Shown in pieces: positions 24,913 through 33,820 of a stretch of DNA of 64,000 bases (positions are counted from its first letter, which is position 1; each line of letters starts with the position of its first letter). The stretch spans positions 620,001 to 684,000 of the forward strand of contig CAWGVZ010000015.1 in assembly GCA_963826035.1 (NCBI GenBank), read 5' to 3'. Made by a program: the position numbers and the translations under genes. This stretch comes from Actinophytocola sp963826035 (GTDB lineage Bacteria > Actinomycetota > Actinomycetes > Mycobacteriales > Pseudonocardiaceae). Below the pieces are notes generated by a model. It worked only from the letters and a program-made list of their open reading frames with translations. It was not told the DNA's origin and ran no database searches.

Positions 24913-26478
24913 GTGGTTGGTTCCGCCGTGAAATCCCGATTAGCTGTTCTCCTGACCGCCGTCGCGCTGGTGACCACCGCCTGCGGCGGCGGGGGACAGA
25001 CATCCGCCGGTGATCAACCGGAAGCGAGCGGACAGGTCGGCGACACGCTGACCGTCGTGTCCGTCATCCCGCCGCAAACCCTTGATCCGGCGAAGACCGC
25101 ACAGAACAACGCCTGGCTGGCGGAACTCGCCTACCAACCGCTGATCGTGCGCAAGTCCGACGGCACGCTCACCCCCGGGCTCGCCGAGTCCTGGGAGTAC
25201 ACGGGCCCGGAGAACACGATCTTTGAAATGAAACTACGGTCCGGAGTCACTTTCGCGGACGGTAGTGAACTCACGGCACAGAATGTCGTAGACCATTTGG
25301 AGTACGTTGTGGCATCGGGCGGACAAATGGCGCCCATGCTCGCGAACAACACGTTCACCGCCACCGATTCACTCACCGTGACGATCACGGCCGGCGCACC
25401 GAACCCGAACTTCCCGGAGATCCTCTCCCAGGACTACGTGGTGGGCGGCGTGATCAGCCAGGCCGGGCTCGCCGCGCCGGACGAGCTGGGCACGAACACC
25501 TTCGGCGCTGGTCCCTACCAGCTCGATCCCGACGAGACGGTGGCCGGCGACCACTACACCTTCGTGGCCAATCCGAACTTCTACGACCAGGAAGCCGTGC
25601 ACTGGCGCAAGGTCGTGGTCCGCATCATCACCAACTCCCAGGCGGTCCTCAACGCGCTGAAGACCGGCCAGGCCGACGTGGCGGTGGGCGACCCGTCGAC
25701 CGCGCCGGCCGCCGAGCAGGCCGGGCTGACGGTCGTCTCCACCCCGTTCCTGTGGAGCGGCGTGGTGCTGGCCGACCGCGAGGGCACCATGGCCGAACAA
25801 CTGGCCGACGTCCGGGTCCGCCAGGCGCTCAACTTCGCCACCGACCGGCAGAGCATCGCCGACGCGTTGTTCCCCGGCATCGGCGAACCGACCAACCAGT
25901 TGACCGTGCCCGACGGGTACGGCTATGACGAGGCGCTCAACGACACCTATCCGTACGACGAGGCCAAGGCCCGCGCCCTGCTGGCCGAGGCCGGCTATCC
26001 GGACGGCTTCACCCTGCGCCTGGTCACCCCGCGCTACCAGCAGCTGAACCTGCTGGCCTCGGCGCTGGCCGACCAGTGGCGCAAGGTCGGCGTCGAGTTG
26101 GACGTCACCGACCACGCCAACCCGAACCAGTTCTCCTCCGACGCGTTCGGTGGGAAGTTCCCGGCGTTCATGACCTCCTTCGGCCAGATCCCCATCTGGA
26201 TGGAGGGCCCGTCGCTGTTCCTGCCGACCGCCGCGTTCAACCCGTTCAAGGCGGCCGACCCCGACCTGGTCGCGCTGTTCGACCGCGCGGCACGGGCCAC
26301 GGGTGACGAGAAAACCGAGCTGGACAAGGAGATCCAGGCCCACCTGGTGAACGAGGCGTGGTTCGTCCCGGTGGTCACCACGGGCCTGCCCTACTACGCC
26401 CGCAAGACGGTCACCGGCCTCGCGACCTCGCCCAAGGCGCCGGTGCTGTCGCTGTACGAGATACAACCGGCCGCGTAG
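24913..26478 (+). CDS. ABC transporter substrate-binding lipoprotein (family 5, peptide/opine type)
   Basis: GTG 24913 is chosen because GAGGAGG lies 6 bases upstream and it gives a compact lipoprotein signal ending TTAC; TTG 24877 would add 12 residues. The mature protein (~500 residues) has the family-5 features: TLDPAKTAQNNAW near the N-terminus, ESWEYTGP, the LRSGVTFADGSELTAQNVV segment, DVRVRQALNFATDRQSI and an ALLAEAGYPDGF motif. It captures a peptide-like or other bulky hydrophilic solute outside the membrane and delivers it to the permeases encoded next. It is the first gene of a six-gene operon. Confidence 0.94.
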   Translation: MVGSAVKSRLAVLLTAVALVTTACGGGGQTSAGDQPEASGQVGDTLTVVSVIPPQTLDPAKTAQNNAWLAELAYQPLIVRKSDGTLTPGLAESWEYTGPENTIFEMKLRSGVTFADGSELTAQNVVDHLEYVVASGGQMAPMLANNTFTATDSLTVTITAGAPNPNFPEILSQDYVVGGVISQAGLAAPDELGTNTFGAGPYQLDPDETVAGDHYTFVANPNFYDQEAVHWRKVVVRIITNSQAVLNALKTGQADVAVGDPSTAPAAEQAGLTVVSTPFLWSGVVLADREGTMAEQLADVRVRQALNFATDRQSIADALFPGIGEPTNQLTVPDGYGYDEALNDTYPYDEAKARALLAEAGYPDGFTLRLVTPRYQQLNLLASALADQWRKVGVELDVTDHANPNQFSSDAFGGKFPAFMTSFGQIPIWMEGPSLFLPTAAFNPFKAADPDLVALFDRAARATGDEKTELDKEIQAHLVNEAWFVPVVTTGLPYYARKTVTGLATSPKAPVLSLYEIQPAA

Positions 26479-26489
26479 GGGGACGGGTC

Positions 26490-27440
26490 ATGGTCCGGGA
26501 AGCCGTGCGCTGGTTGGTGTCCTCGCTGATCCTGCTGTTCGTGGTGAGCGGGCTGACGTTCGTCCTGGTGTCGCTGGCGCCCGGCGACGCGGCCAAGTCG
26601 ATCCTGGCCGGCCAGACCAGCACGTACACCCAGGAGCAGTACGAGAACATGCGGGTGCTGCTCGGTATCGACCAGCCGTTGCACGAGCAGTACTGGACGT
26701 GGCTCACCAACCTGGCGCACGGCAGCCTCGGCCAGGACCTGTTCAGTGGTCAGGAAGTCACCGAGGTGCTGGCCGGCCGGATCGGGCCGAGCCTGTCGAT
26801 CATCCTGGGCACGGTGCTGGTCTCGGCCGTGCTCGGGGTGGGGCTCGGCATCCTCAGCGCGTGGCGCGGCGGGTGGCTCGGCCGGGTGGTCGACACGGTG
26901 TCGCTCGTCGGCTTCGCCGTGCCGAACTTCTGGCTGGCGCTGGTGCTGGTCGAGCTGCTTGCCGTGCGGCTGACCATGTTCCCGGCCGGCGGCTACACCG
27001 ACTTCGCCACCGACCCGGGTGCGTGGCTGGCGAGCATCGCGCTGCCGGTCATCACGCTGTCGGCGGGCGCCGTCGCCTTCGTGGCCAAGCAGACGAGGGA
27101 CTCGATGGCCGACGTGCTGTCTCGCGAGTTCGTCACCATGCTGCGGGCCCGCGGGCTCTCGACCCGTTCGATCCTCGTGAAGCACGCGCTGCGCAACGCC
27201 TCGATCCCCGTGGTGACCATGCTCGGCCTGCTGCTGGTCAGCCTGCTCAGTGGGACGGTGCTGGTGGAGAGCGTGTTCTCCATCCCCGGTCTCGGTCAGG
27301 AAGCGGTGAACGCGACCGGTAGCCACAACCTGCCGCTGATCGCTGGTGTCGCGTTCTACTTCACGGTGGTGGTCATCGTCGCCAACCTGCTGGTCGATCT
27401 GTCCTACCGGCTCCTCAACCCGAAGGTGCGCGGCTCATGA
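26490..27440 (+). CDS. ABC transporter permease (DppB/OppB type)
   Basis: From ATG 26490, 11 bases after the previous stop, the 316-residue protein has an N-terminal membrane segment, the loop sequence YENMRVLLGIDQPLHEQY typical of DppB-like proteins, and five further segments with the cytoplasmic EAA-like loop EFVTMLRARGLSTRSIL...HALRNASIPV. The frame is open upstream but that part is the 3' end of the binding-protein gene in another phase. It forms the membrane channel together with the permease half of the next gene. Confidence 0.94.
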   Translation: MVREAVRWLVSSLILLFVVSGLTFVLVSLAPGDAAKSILAGQTSTYTQEQYENMRVLLGIDQPLHEQYWTWLTNLAHGSLGQDLFSGQEVTEVLAGRIGPSLSIILGTVLVSAVLGVGLGILSAWRGGWLGRVVDTVSLVGFAVPNFWLALVLVELLAVRLTMFPAGGYTDFATDPGAWLASIALPVITLSAGAVAFVAKQTRDSMADVLSREFVTMLRARGLSTRSILVKHALRNASIPVVTMLGLLLVSLLSGTVLVESVFSIPGLGQEAVNATGSHNLPLIAGVAFYFTVVVIVANLLVDLSYRLLNPKVRGS

Positions 27441-29284
27441 CGACCCTCCGTGGACTCGTGCGCCGGCCGCTCGGCCTGGTGTCCGCTCTTTACCTGCTGC
27501 TACTGGTGATCGTCACGACCGGCGCGCCGTGGGTGGCGCCGAGCGATCCCGAGGCGCAGGACCTGGGGAACGCGCTCTCCGGGCCGAGTGCCGTGCACTG
27601 GCTCGGCACCGACCGGCTGGGCCGCGACGTGCTGAGCCGCCTGCTGTACGGCGGGCAGGTCACGCTGGTGAGCGTGGTGGAGGCGGCGCTCGTGTTCACG
27701 CTGCTCGGCGTGACGCTCGGGCTCACCGCCGGATTCCTCGGCGGCTGGGCGGACCGGCTGATCGCCCGCCTCGGCGACCTGCTGCTCGCGTTGCCAGGCA
27801 TCATCGTGCTGCTCATGGTCCTGTCGGTGTTCCCCGGCAACGACCTGGCCACCATGATCGCGCTCGGCGTGATCAGCTGCCCGACGCTGCTGCGCGTGGT
27901 GCGCGGGCAGACCATGGCGTTGCGCCAGGAGCTGTACGTGAAGGCCGCCCGCCTGTCCGGGCTCACGGGCGGCCGGATCATGTGGCGCCACATCCTGCCC
28001 CGGCTCTCCGGACCGATCATCGTGCAGGTCTCGCTGTTCGCCGCCACCGCCGTGCTAGTGCAGGCGGCCCTGTCGTTCCTCGGCCTCAGCACCCCGGAGA
28101 CCGAGGGACCCAGCTGGGGCAACATGGTCGGGTCGGCGGCCGAGGTGATCAGCAGGGACAGCTGGCTGATGGTCCCGACCGGCGGCATCCTGGTGATCAC
28201 GGTCCTGGCGTTGGGACTGCTGGGCGACACGGTCCGCGACCTCACGGTCGGCCGGGCTCTGTCCGGTCAACCGGCGCGTCCTCGGCGCCGCCCGACGCCC
28301 GCCGCGAGTGCGGCGGTCCCGGACGGGGACGCGCTGCTTTCCGTGCGGGACTTGACGATCGCGTTCGGGGATGTGACCGTCGTACGTGACGTCAGCTTCG
28401 ACGTCCGCGCGGGTGAGGCGTTCGGGATCGTCGGTGAGTCCGGGTGCGGCAAGACGGTCACCGCCCGGAGTCTCCTCGGGCTGCTGGCCGACGGCGGGTA
28501 CGTCAGCTCGGGCTCCGCCGTGTTCGACGGCCGGGATCTCGCCGGGATGTCCGAAAAGGACTTCCGGGCCATCCGCGGGTCCCGCATCGGCCTGGTGGCA
28601 CAGGAACCCATGAGCGGCCTCGACCCGTCGTTCCGCGTGGGCGGCCAGTTGGTCGAGGTGATCCGCCGGCACGACCCCATGTCGCGGCGCGCCGCACGGG
28701 CCCGCGCGGCCGAACTGCTCACCCTGGTGCACCTGCCCGCGCAGGTGGCGCGCCGCTACCCGCACGAGCTGTCCGGCGGCATGGCCCAGCGGGTGGTCGT
28801 CGCGCTGGCGCTGGCCGGCAACCCGGACCTGCTGATCGCCGACGAGCCGACCACGGCGCTCGACGTGACCGTGCAGGCGGAGATCCTCGGCCTGTTGCGG
28901 GAGCTGCGCTCCGAGCTGGGGATGGCGGTGATCCTGGTGACCCACGACTGGGGCGCGCTCGCGGACCTGTGCGATCGTGCCATGGTCATGTACGCGGGCG
29001 AGGTGGTCGAACAGGCCACTGTGGACGAGCTGTACCGGTCGCCCCGGCATCCGTACACGCGGGGACTGCTGGCCGCCAACCCGCACGTCGCGCCCGTGGC
29101 CGACGGGCTGCCCGTGATCCCCGGCAGCGTCCCGCCGCCGTCCCGGTGGCCGGCCGGCTGCCACTTCCAGCCCCGCTGTGACCTGGCGACCGCCGAATGT
29201 GGCGCCGGCCCGATCCCGCTGGTGGTTCCGGCGCCAGCTCGAGAGTCCCGGTGTATCCACGTGGAGGAGCTGGTGGCGCCATGA
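27437..29284 (+). CDS. Fused permease-ATPase of peptide-type ABC importer (DppC-DppD fusion)
   Basis: Residues ~1-275 are a DppC-type permease (HWLGTDRLGRDVLSRLLYGG, EAA loop ELYVKAARLSGLTGGRIMWRH). Residues ~295-560 are an ATPase with Walker A GESGCGKT, signature LSGGMAQR, Walker B LLIADEPTTALD and switch His in VTHDWG. The C-terminal oligopeptide-type extension follows (RHPYTRGLLAANP, CHFQPRC) with Cys residues that in relatives bind an Fe-S cluster. The two are normally separate genes; fusions are known in Actinobacteria. It overlaps its neighbours by 4 bases on both sides. Confidence 0.93.
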   Translation: MTTLRGLVRRPLGLVSALYLLLLVIVTTGAPWVAPSDPEAQDLGNALSGPSAVHWLGTDRLGRDVLSRLLYGGQVTLVSVVEAALVFTLLGVTLGLTAGFLGGWADRLIARLGDLLLALPGIIVLLMVLSVFPGNDLATMIALGVISCPTLLRVVRGQTMALRQELYVKAARLSGLTGGRIMWRHILPRLSGPIIVQVSLFAATAVLVQAALSFLGLSTPETEGPSWGNMVGSAAEVISRDSWLMVPTGGILVITVLALGLLGDTVRDLTVGRALSGQPARPRRRPTPAASAAVPDGDALLSVRDLTIAFGDVTVVRDVSFDVRAGEAFGIVGESGCGKTVTARSLLGLLADGGYVSSGSAVFDGRDLAGMSEKDFRAIRGSRIGLVAQEPMSGLDPSFRVGGQLVEVIRRHDPMSRRAARARAAELLTLVHLPAQVARRYPHELSGGMAQRVVVALALAGNPDLLIADEPTTALDVTVQAEILGLLRELRSELGMAVILVTHDWGALADLCDRAMVMYAGEVVEQATVDELYRSPRHPYTRGLLAANPHVAPVADGLPVIPGSVPPPSRWPAGCHFQPRCDLATAECGAGPIPLVVPAPARESRCIHVEELVAP

Positions 29285-30141
29285 CGTTGCTCAGCGTCGC
29301 GGAGCTGACCGTCCGCTATCGTCGGGGTCGCCACCTGCTGGCACCCGCGGTGTCCGATGTGGACCTCACGATCGGTCCGGGTGAGACGGTCGCGCTGGTG
29401 GGCGAGAGCGGCTCCGGCAAGTCGACAATCGGCAACGCCGTTCTCGGGCTGGTGCCGCCCGCCGGGGGCCGGATCGTGTTCGACGGCGAGGACGTCACGC
29501 ACGCCACCACCGCGCGGCGTAGAGCGCTCACCAAGGAGATCCAGGCGATCTTCCAGGACCCGTACGGCTCGCTGAACCCGATGCGCACCATCGGGCAGAC
29601 TCTGGTGGAACCCTTGCGCGCGCACCGGATCCCGGTGAGCGACCAGCAGGCGCGGGTGGCCGAGGCGCTCGAGCGGGTGGGACTGCCGGCCGACGCGGCC
29701 GCCCGGTATCCGGGTCAGTTCTCCGGCGGGCAGCGCCAGCGCGTGGCGATCGCCCGCGCGCTGATCGTCGGCCCGAAGCTGGTCATCTGCGACGAGCCGA
29801 CCAGCTCGCTCGACCTGTCGATCCAGGCGCAGGTGCTCAACCTGTTGCTCCGACTGCAGCGGGAGGAAGGTCTCGGCTATCTGTTCATCACCCACGACCT
29901 CGCGGTGGTGCGGCACATCGCGCACCGGGTAGTGGTGCTGTACCGGGGGAGGGTTGTCGAGTCCGGGCCGACCGGTCAGGTCTGCGACGACCCGCGGCAC
30001 CAGTACACGCAGGCGTTGCTCGCGGCGGTCCCGGACCCCGACCCCGTCGAGCAACGAGCGAGGCGGCGTGCCTACGGTGACATTCCAGACCGTGATACCC
30101 CGGCGCAACCCGCACTGACCCGAGGGGGACTCGGCCCGTGA
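29281..30141 (+). CDS. ABC transporter ATP-binding protein (DppF/OppF type)
   Basis: The 286-residue protein, starting at ATG 29281 on the ATGA overlap, is the second ATPase of the importer. It has Walker A GESGSGKST, the IQAIFQDPYGSLNPM segment diagnostic of OppF-like subunits, signature FSGGQRQR, Walker B LVICDEPTSSLD and ITHDLAVV. The C-terminal extension is short (HQYTQALLAAVPDPD). It pairs with the ATPase half of the fused protein to give the asymmetric ATPase dimer of this transporter class. Confidence 0.94.
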   Translation: MTLLSVAELTVRYRRGRHLLAPAVSDVDLTIGPGETVALVGESGSGKSTIGNAVLGLVPPAGGRIVFDGEDVTHATTARRRALTKEIQAIFQDPYGSLNPMRTIGQTLVEPLRAHRIPVSDQQARVAEALERVGLPADAAARYPGQFSGGQRQRVAIARALIVGPKLVICDEPTSSLDLSIQAQVLNLLLRLQREEGLGYLFITHDLAVVRHIAHRVVVLYRGRVVESGPTGQVCDDPRHQYTQALLAAVPDPDPVEQRARRRAYGDIPDRDTPAQPALTRGGLGP

Positions 30142-31136
30142 GCAACGTGACGATCTACGACGTGGCGAAGGTCGCCGGCGTGAGCATCTCCACGGTGTCG
30201 CAGACGCTCAACCGTCCCGATCGGGTGAACTCGGTGACCAGAGCCCGGGTTCTGGAGGCCATCGAGCAACTCGGGTACGTGCCGAACGCGACGGCCGCCA
30301 ACCAGGCGCGCGGCGGGGTCGGCCGGCTCGGCGTGCTCGCGCCCTTCTCCTCCTATGACTCCTACCGGCGCCGGCTGATGGGCGTGCTGGCCGGTTCCAC
30401 GGCGGCCACGCGAGACATCGTGGTGTACGACAACGAGTCCGCGGCCGCGAGCGAGGCGCCGCTGCTGCGTACCCTGCCGGTCACCGGGCGGCTCGACGGC
30501 CTGCTGATCATGGGTCTGCCGGTGGATGACGAACTGGCCGAGCACCTCACGCGACGCCGGCAGCCGACCGTCCTGATCGACAGCAGCCGTCCCGAGTTCA
30601 GCTCGGTGAACATCGACGACGAGGAGGGCGGCGCCATCGCCGCGCGACACCTGCTCGAGCGCGGCCACACGTGTTTCGCGTTCGTGCAGGAACCGCAGGA
30701 GTCGTTCGCGTTCGTCTCGCAGGGACAGCGGCGCAACATCGGGTTCCTGGCCGCCATGAGCGACGCGGGGTTCGGCGAGGATCGGGTGCACACGGTGTTG
30801 GCCACCAACGACATCGCGGGCGGGCGCAAGGCACTGCACGACGTGCTGTCGAGGAAACCGGCGCCGACCGCCGTGTTCGCGCACCACGACATGTTGGCCG
30901 CCGGGGTGTTGCTGGAGTGCCGCGCCCAGGGTGTGCGGGTGCCGGACGACCTGGCGATCGTGGGCTTCGACGACGCGGACATCGCGGAGGCGGCCGGGCT
31001 GACCACCATCCGCCAGCATTTCGAGGAGTCCGGGCGGATCGGCATCCGGCTGTTGGACGAGCGGTTGGCCGATGCGTCGACTCCTGTTCAGCGCATCGTG
31101 CTCGGGCTGGAGCTCGTGGCTCGCGATACCACCTGA
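30138..31136 (+). CDS. LacI-family transcriptional regulator
   Basis: The 332-residue protein has the classical LacI helix-turn-helix (TIYDVAKVAGVSISTVSQTLN) followed by the hinge helix (VLEAIEQLGYVPNATAA) and a periplasmic-binding-like effector domain with GLPVDDELAEHL, RGHTCFAFV and a DDLAIVGFDDADIAEAAGLTT ending typical of the family (shown in parts). It starts at GTG 30138, overlapping the ATPase stop. Being inside the transporter operon, it most likely represses it through the AAGCGCTT operator at 24827 and is relieved by the imported compound or its hydrolysis product. Confidence 0.94.
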   Translation: MSNVTIYDVAKVAGVSISTVSQTLNRPDRVNSVTRARVLEAIEQLGYVPNATAANQARGGVGRLGVLAPFSSYDSYRRRLMGVLAGSTAATRDIVVYDNESAAASEAPLLRTLPVTGRLDGLLIMGLPVDDELAEHLTRRRQPTVLIDSSRPEFSSVNIDDEEGGAIAARHLLERGHTCFAFVQEPQESFAFVSQGQRRNIGFLAAMSDAGFGEDRVHTVLATNDIAGGRKALHDVLSRKPAPTAVFAHHDMLAAGVLLECRAQGVRVPDDLAIVGFDDADIAEAAGLTTIRQHFEESGRIGIRLLDERLADASTPVQRIVLGLELVARDTT

Positions 31137-31147
31137 GGGGAGCCCTG

Positions 31148-32983
31148 ATGGAGTACGAGGTCCGGGTGGTGCGTGGGGTGCGGATCCCGACGGGTGAGCC
31201 TGGCGCGGATCTGGCGGCCGATCTGTTCCTGCCGCTCGGTGCCGGCCCGGTACCCGCCCTCGTGACCATGTTGCCGTACCGCAAGGACGCGCTTGGCGGG
31301 GTCGGTGCGGCGGACACCGTGCGGTGGTTCGCCGCCCACGGTTACGCCGGGGTGCTGGTCGATCTGCGCGGCACCGGCTCGTCGGACGGTGTCGCCCACC
31401 CGCCGTTCGATCCGGCCGAGGGTGCCGACGGTGCGGCCGTGGTGGAGTGGGCGGCGGGCCAGCCGTGGTGCACCGGGGCGGTTGGCATGTGGGGGTTTTC
31501 CTACTCGGCCGCGCTCGCGTTGCGGACGGCCAGCCTGCGTCCGCCGCACCTGAAGGCCGTCATACCGGTTATGGGGTTCGCCGATCCGGAGCAAGACTTC
31601 ATCCACCCCGACGGCGTGCCCGGTTGCCTTGCCCCGCTGGGGATCTGGACCCTAGGCACGGTGCTCGACCTCCTCCTGCCGCCGCTGGACAACCGCGCTG
31701 ACCCGGCCGAGCGGCGCCGCTGGCGGCACCGCGTCGACCACGCCGATCCGTACCTGGTGGACCTGCGCCGGCACGGCCCTGGGCACGAGGTCTGGCGGTC
31801 GCGGAAGATCGACCTGGCGGATGTCGAGGTCCCGGCGCTGTGCGTGGGCGGCTGGCGTGACGTGTTCTGCGCCGGTGCCGTCCGTGCGTACGAGCGGCTG
31901 GGCGCGCCGAAGAAACTCCTGATGGGACCGTGGCTGCACAGCATGCCGCACCAGGCGCCGGTGAGCCCGGTCGACTTCTGCCGGCTGGCGCTGCGATGGT
32001 GGGACCGGTGGTTGTCCGGGGTGCACAACGGCGTGGACAGCGAGCCGCCGGTGACCGTGTACGTGCAGGGGGACGCGCCGGGCTGGCGGCACTTCGAGTC
32101 GTGGCCGCCTCCCGCGAAGGTCGAGCGGTACGCCGGCGTCTCGCTCGCACCGGGCGCGGGGGACCAGGTCGGCGTGGCGGCCCGGATCGACCCGACGGTC
32201 GGTGCGCTCAGCGGGATGTGGGGGATTCCCACGGGCAGCTACGGTCTGCCGCTCGACCAGCACGGTGACGACCTGGCGAGCCTCGCGGTCACCGGCCACC
32301 CGCTCCCGCGGTCCCTCCTGATCATCGGCCGGCCAGCGGTCACCGTCGGCGTGCGTGGGCGGCGCCGGCTCGTCGTCCGCCTCACCGACGTCGACCCGGC
32401 CGGCCGGTCCACCATGATCACCGGCGCGGTGGTCGCGCCCGGCGCCGCGCCGGCCGTGGAGCTGGATCCGACCTGCTATCGCGTGCCGGCCGGGCACCGG
32501 TTGCGGGTCACGGTCGCCGACGGTGCCTTTCCCCGGTTGTGGCCGGTGGCGGCTGGTTCCACGCTCCGTCTCGACCACCTGACGCTCGCGCTGCCCGTGA
32601 CCTCCGCGTCGGAAGGTGAGCCCACGTCGTTGCCGGCGCCGGGTTCGCCCGCCGGGAGCCTGTGGATCAGCAACCAGCCGCGCTGGGAGATCCGCCGTTC
32701 GCTGATCAACGAGGGGACGACCGTGGTCATGGGTGGCACGGCCAGGTGTCACGATCCCACGCGGGAACACCTGGTGGAGCTGGATTCCGAGTTGCGCGCC
32801 ACTGTTCGGCGGGACGCGCCCTCGGCGGCGGTCGTTCTCGGCCGGTCGATCACTACCGTCCACATGGGATCCGGGGAGCGGGTGGAGGTCCGGATCGACC
32901 TGCACAGCACGTCGAACGCCACGTCGGTGGTTGGCAGTGTGCGTGTCGACGGCGTCGTTGTGGCTGAGCGTTCTTGGCGGTGA
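31148..32983 (+). CDS. CocE/NonD-family alpha/beta hydrolase (paralog 2)
   Basis: ATG 31148 lies 11 bases after the regulator stop, with GAGGGGAG upstream. The 611-residue protein is collinear with the divergent hydrolase at 22944: Ser118 in GFSYSA, Asp238 in GGWRDVF and His264 in PWLHSMP occupy the same positions, and a C-terminal jelly-roll domain follows (RLRVTVADGAFPRL). The nucleophile elbow differs (GxSYS versus GxSYG), suggesting a different acyl specificity. As the last operon gene it probably processes the imported substrate in the cytoplasm together with its paralog. Confidence 0.93.
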   Translation: MEYEVRVVRGVRIPTGEPGADLAADLFLPLGAGPVPALVTMLPYRKDALGGVGAADTVRWFAAHGYAGVLVDLRGTGSSDGVAHPPFDPAEGADGAAVVEWAAGQPWCTGAVGMWGFSYSAALALRTASLRPPHLKAVIPVMGFADPEQDFIHPDGVPGCLAPLGIWTLGTVLDLLLPPLDNRADPAERRRWRHRVDHADPYLVDLRRHGPGHEVWRSRKIDLADVEVPALCVGGWRDVFCAGAVRAYERLGAPKKLLMGPWLHSMPHQAPVSPVDFCRLALRWWDRWLSGVHNGVDSEPPVTVYVQGDAPGWRHFESWPPPAKVERYAGVSLAPGAGDQVGVAARIDPTVGALSGMWGIPTGSYGLPLDQHGDDLASLAVTGHPLPRSLLIIGRPAVTVGVRGRRRLVVRLTDVDPAGRSTMITGAVVAPGAAPAVELDPTCYRVPAGHRLRVTVADGAFPRLWPVAAGSTLRLDHLTLALPVTSASEGEPTSLPAPGSPAGSLWISNQPRWEIRRSLINEGTTVVMGGTARCHDPTREHLVELDSELRATVRRDAPSAAVVLGRSITTVHMGSGERVEVRIDLHSTSNATSVVGSVRVDGVVVAERSWR

Positions 32984-33754
32984 CTATCCCGTTTGGACAG
33001 ATCCCGTTTGGACAGATCCCGTTTGGACAGATCCCGTTTGGACACTGTCGGTGTGGGCGACGGCCGCGGCCGCGAACGCCCGCACGATGGGGTGGCACTG
33101 GCCGCCGTCGTCCGCCAGTTCCGGCTGGAAGAGCGTCACCAGGTAGAACGGATGCTCCGGAAGCTCGGCGACCCGGATCGCGCCCTCGTCGTCGTGCCCG
33201 GTGAAGCGCATTCCGTGCGCGCGCAGCGTCTCGGCGTACGAGTCGTTCAGGCCGTACGCGCAGTGGTAACGCTCGACGGAGCGCTCGGCGCCGAGAATCC
33301 GCTCCACCATCGAGCCCGGCTCGGCCCGCACCACGCCCTCGTGGCCGACCAGTGAGCAGGTCAGCGGGACGACGATCTGCTGGCCGGCGTCCGGTGCGTT
33401 CTCCGCGTGGCTGGCATCGGCGAGGCCGCAGACGTGGCGGGCGTATTCCAGCAGGGCATGTTGGAACCCGCCGCAGGTGCCGAGCAGCGGGACACCACGC
33501 TCACGGGCGGTCCGGATGGCGGAGAGCGCTCCCCCTTCGCTGCGATACGGGCTGCCGGGCAGCACCCACACGCCGTCGAAGTCCTCGATGCGAGTGTGCG
33601 GCACGTCGTCGGTGGCCACCCAGTACGCGTCCAGCGCGAGCCCGTCGCGGGCGCGCAGCGTCTCGACCAGGTGGGGGATCCGGGTGTGCGAGCGAACGTG
33701 CGGAGAGCGGTCTCCCACGAGGGCCACCCGTGCGGGGAAGGTCATGGCTTTCAT
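32984..33754 (-). CDS. CTP-synthase C-terminal-region-related protein with SVQTG repeat tail
   Basis: The 256-residue protein resembles a class I glutamine amidotransferase domain: VALVGDRS and AHxxIP-like SHTRIPHLVE at the start, nucleophile Cys94 in LLGTCGGFQ, and LFQPE (209-212). In true amidotransferases the latter reads FHPE, so the catalytic His is Gln here. This fits the family annotated as CTP synthase C-terminal region-related (seleno)protein, whose function is unknown. The last 20 residues are four exact SVQTG repeats encoded by 15-bp tandem DNA repeats. ATG 33754 or 33745 may be used; neither has a strong Shine-Dalgarno site. It is divergent from a LysR gene. Confidence 0.87.
   Translation of the reverse strand: MKAMTFPARVALVGDRSPHVRSHTRIPHLVETLRARDGLALDAYWVATDDVPHTRIEDFDGVWVLPGSPYRSEGGALSAIRTARERGVPLLGTCGGFQHALLEYARHVCGLADASHAENAPDAGQQIVVPLTCSLVGHEGVVRAEPGSMVERILGAERSVERYHCAYGLNDSYAETLRAHGMRFTGHDDEGAIRVAELPEHPFYLVTLFQPELADDGGQCHPIVRAFAAAAVAHTDSVQTGSVQTGSVQTGSVQTG
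32986..33045. repeat. Four 15-bp tandem repeats in coding 3' end
   Basis: ATCCCGTTTGGACAG is repeated at 32986, 33001, 33016 and 33031 (last base of the last unit is C). Read on the minus strand each unit encodes five residues, S-V-Q-T-G in rotation. The unit length is a multiple of three, so gain or loss of copies would keep the frame and the stop. Confidence 0.92.
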
Positions 33755-33820
33755 CGTGGTGGAGCAGCACGGGTAAGGCCAACGACTGTTCGTCCTGAAT
33801 GCATTAGCGATACTGATGTG

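Noticed and set aside
30671..31147. N-terminal extension of hydrolase 2 into the LacI gene
   Set aside because: The extension is the LacI gene read in another frame; ATG 31148 has a good ribosome-binding site and aligns with the start of paralog 1.
32986..33045. Possible CRISPR-like array
   Set aside because: The 15-bp units are directly adjacent with no spacers and are in-frame coding repeats.
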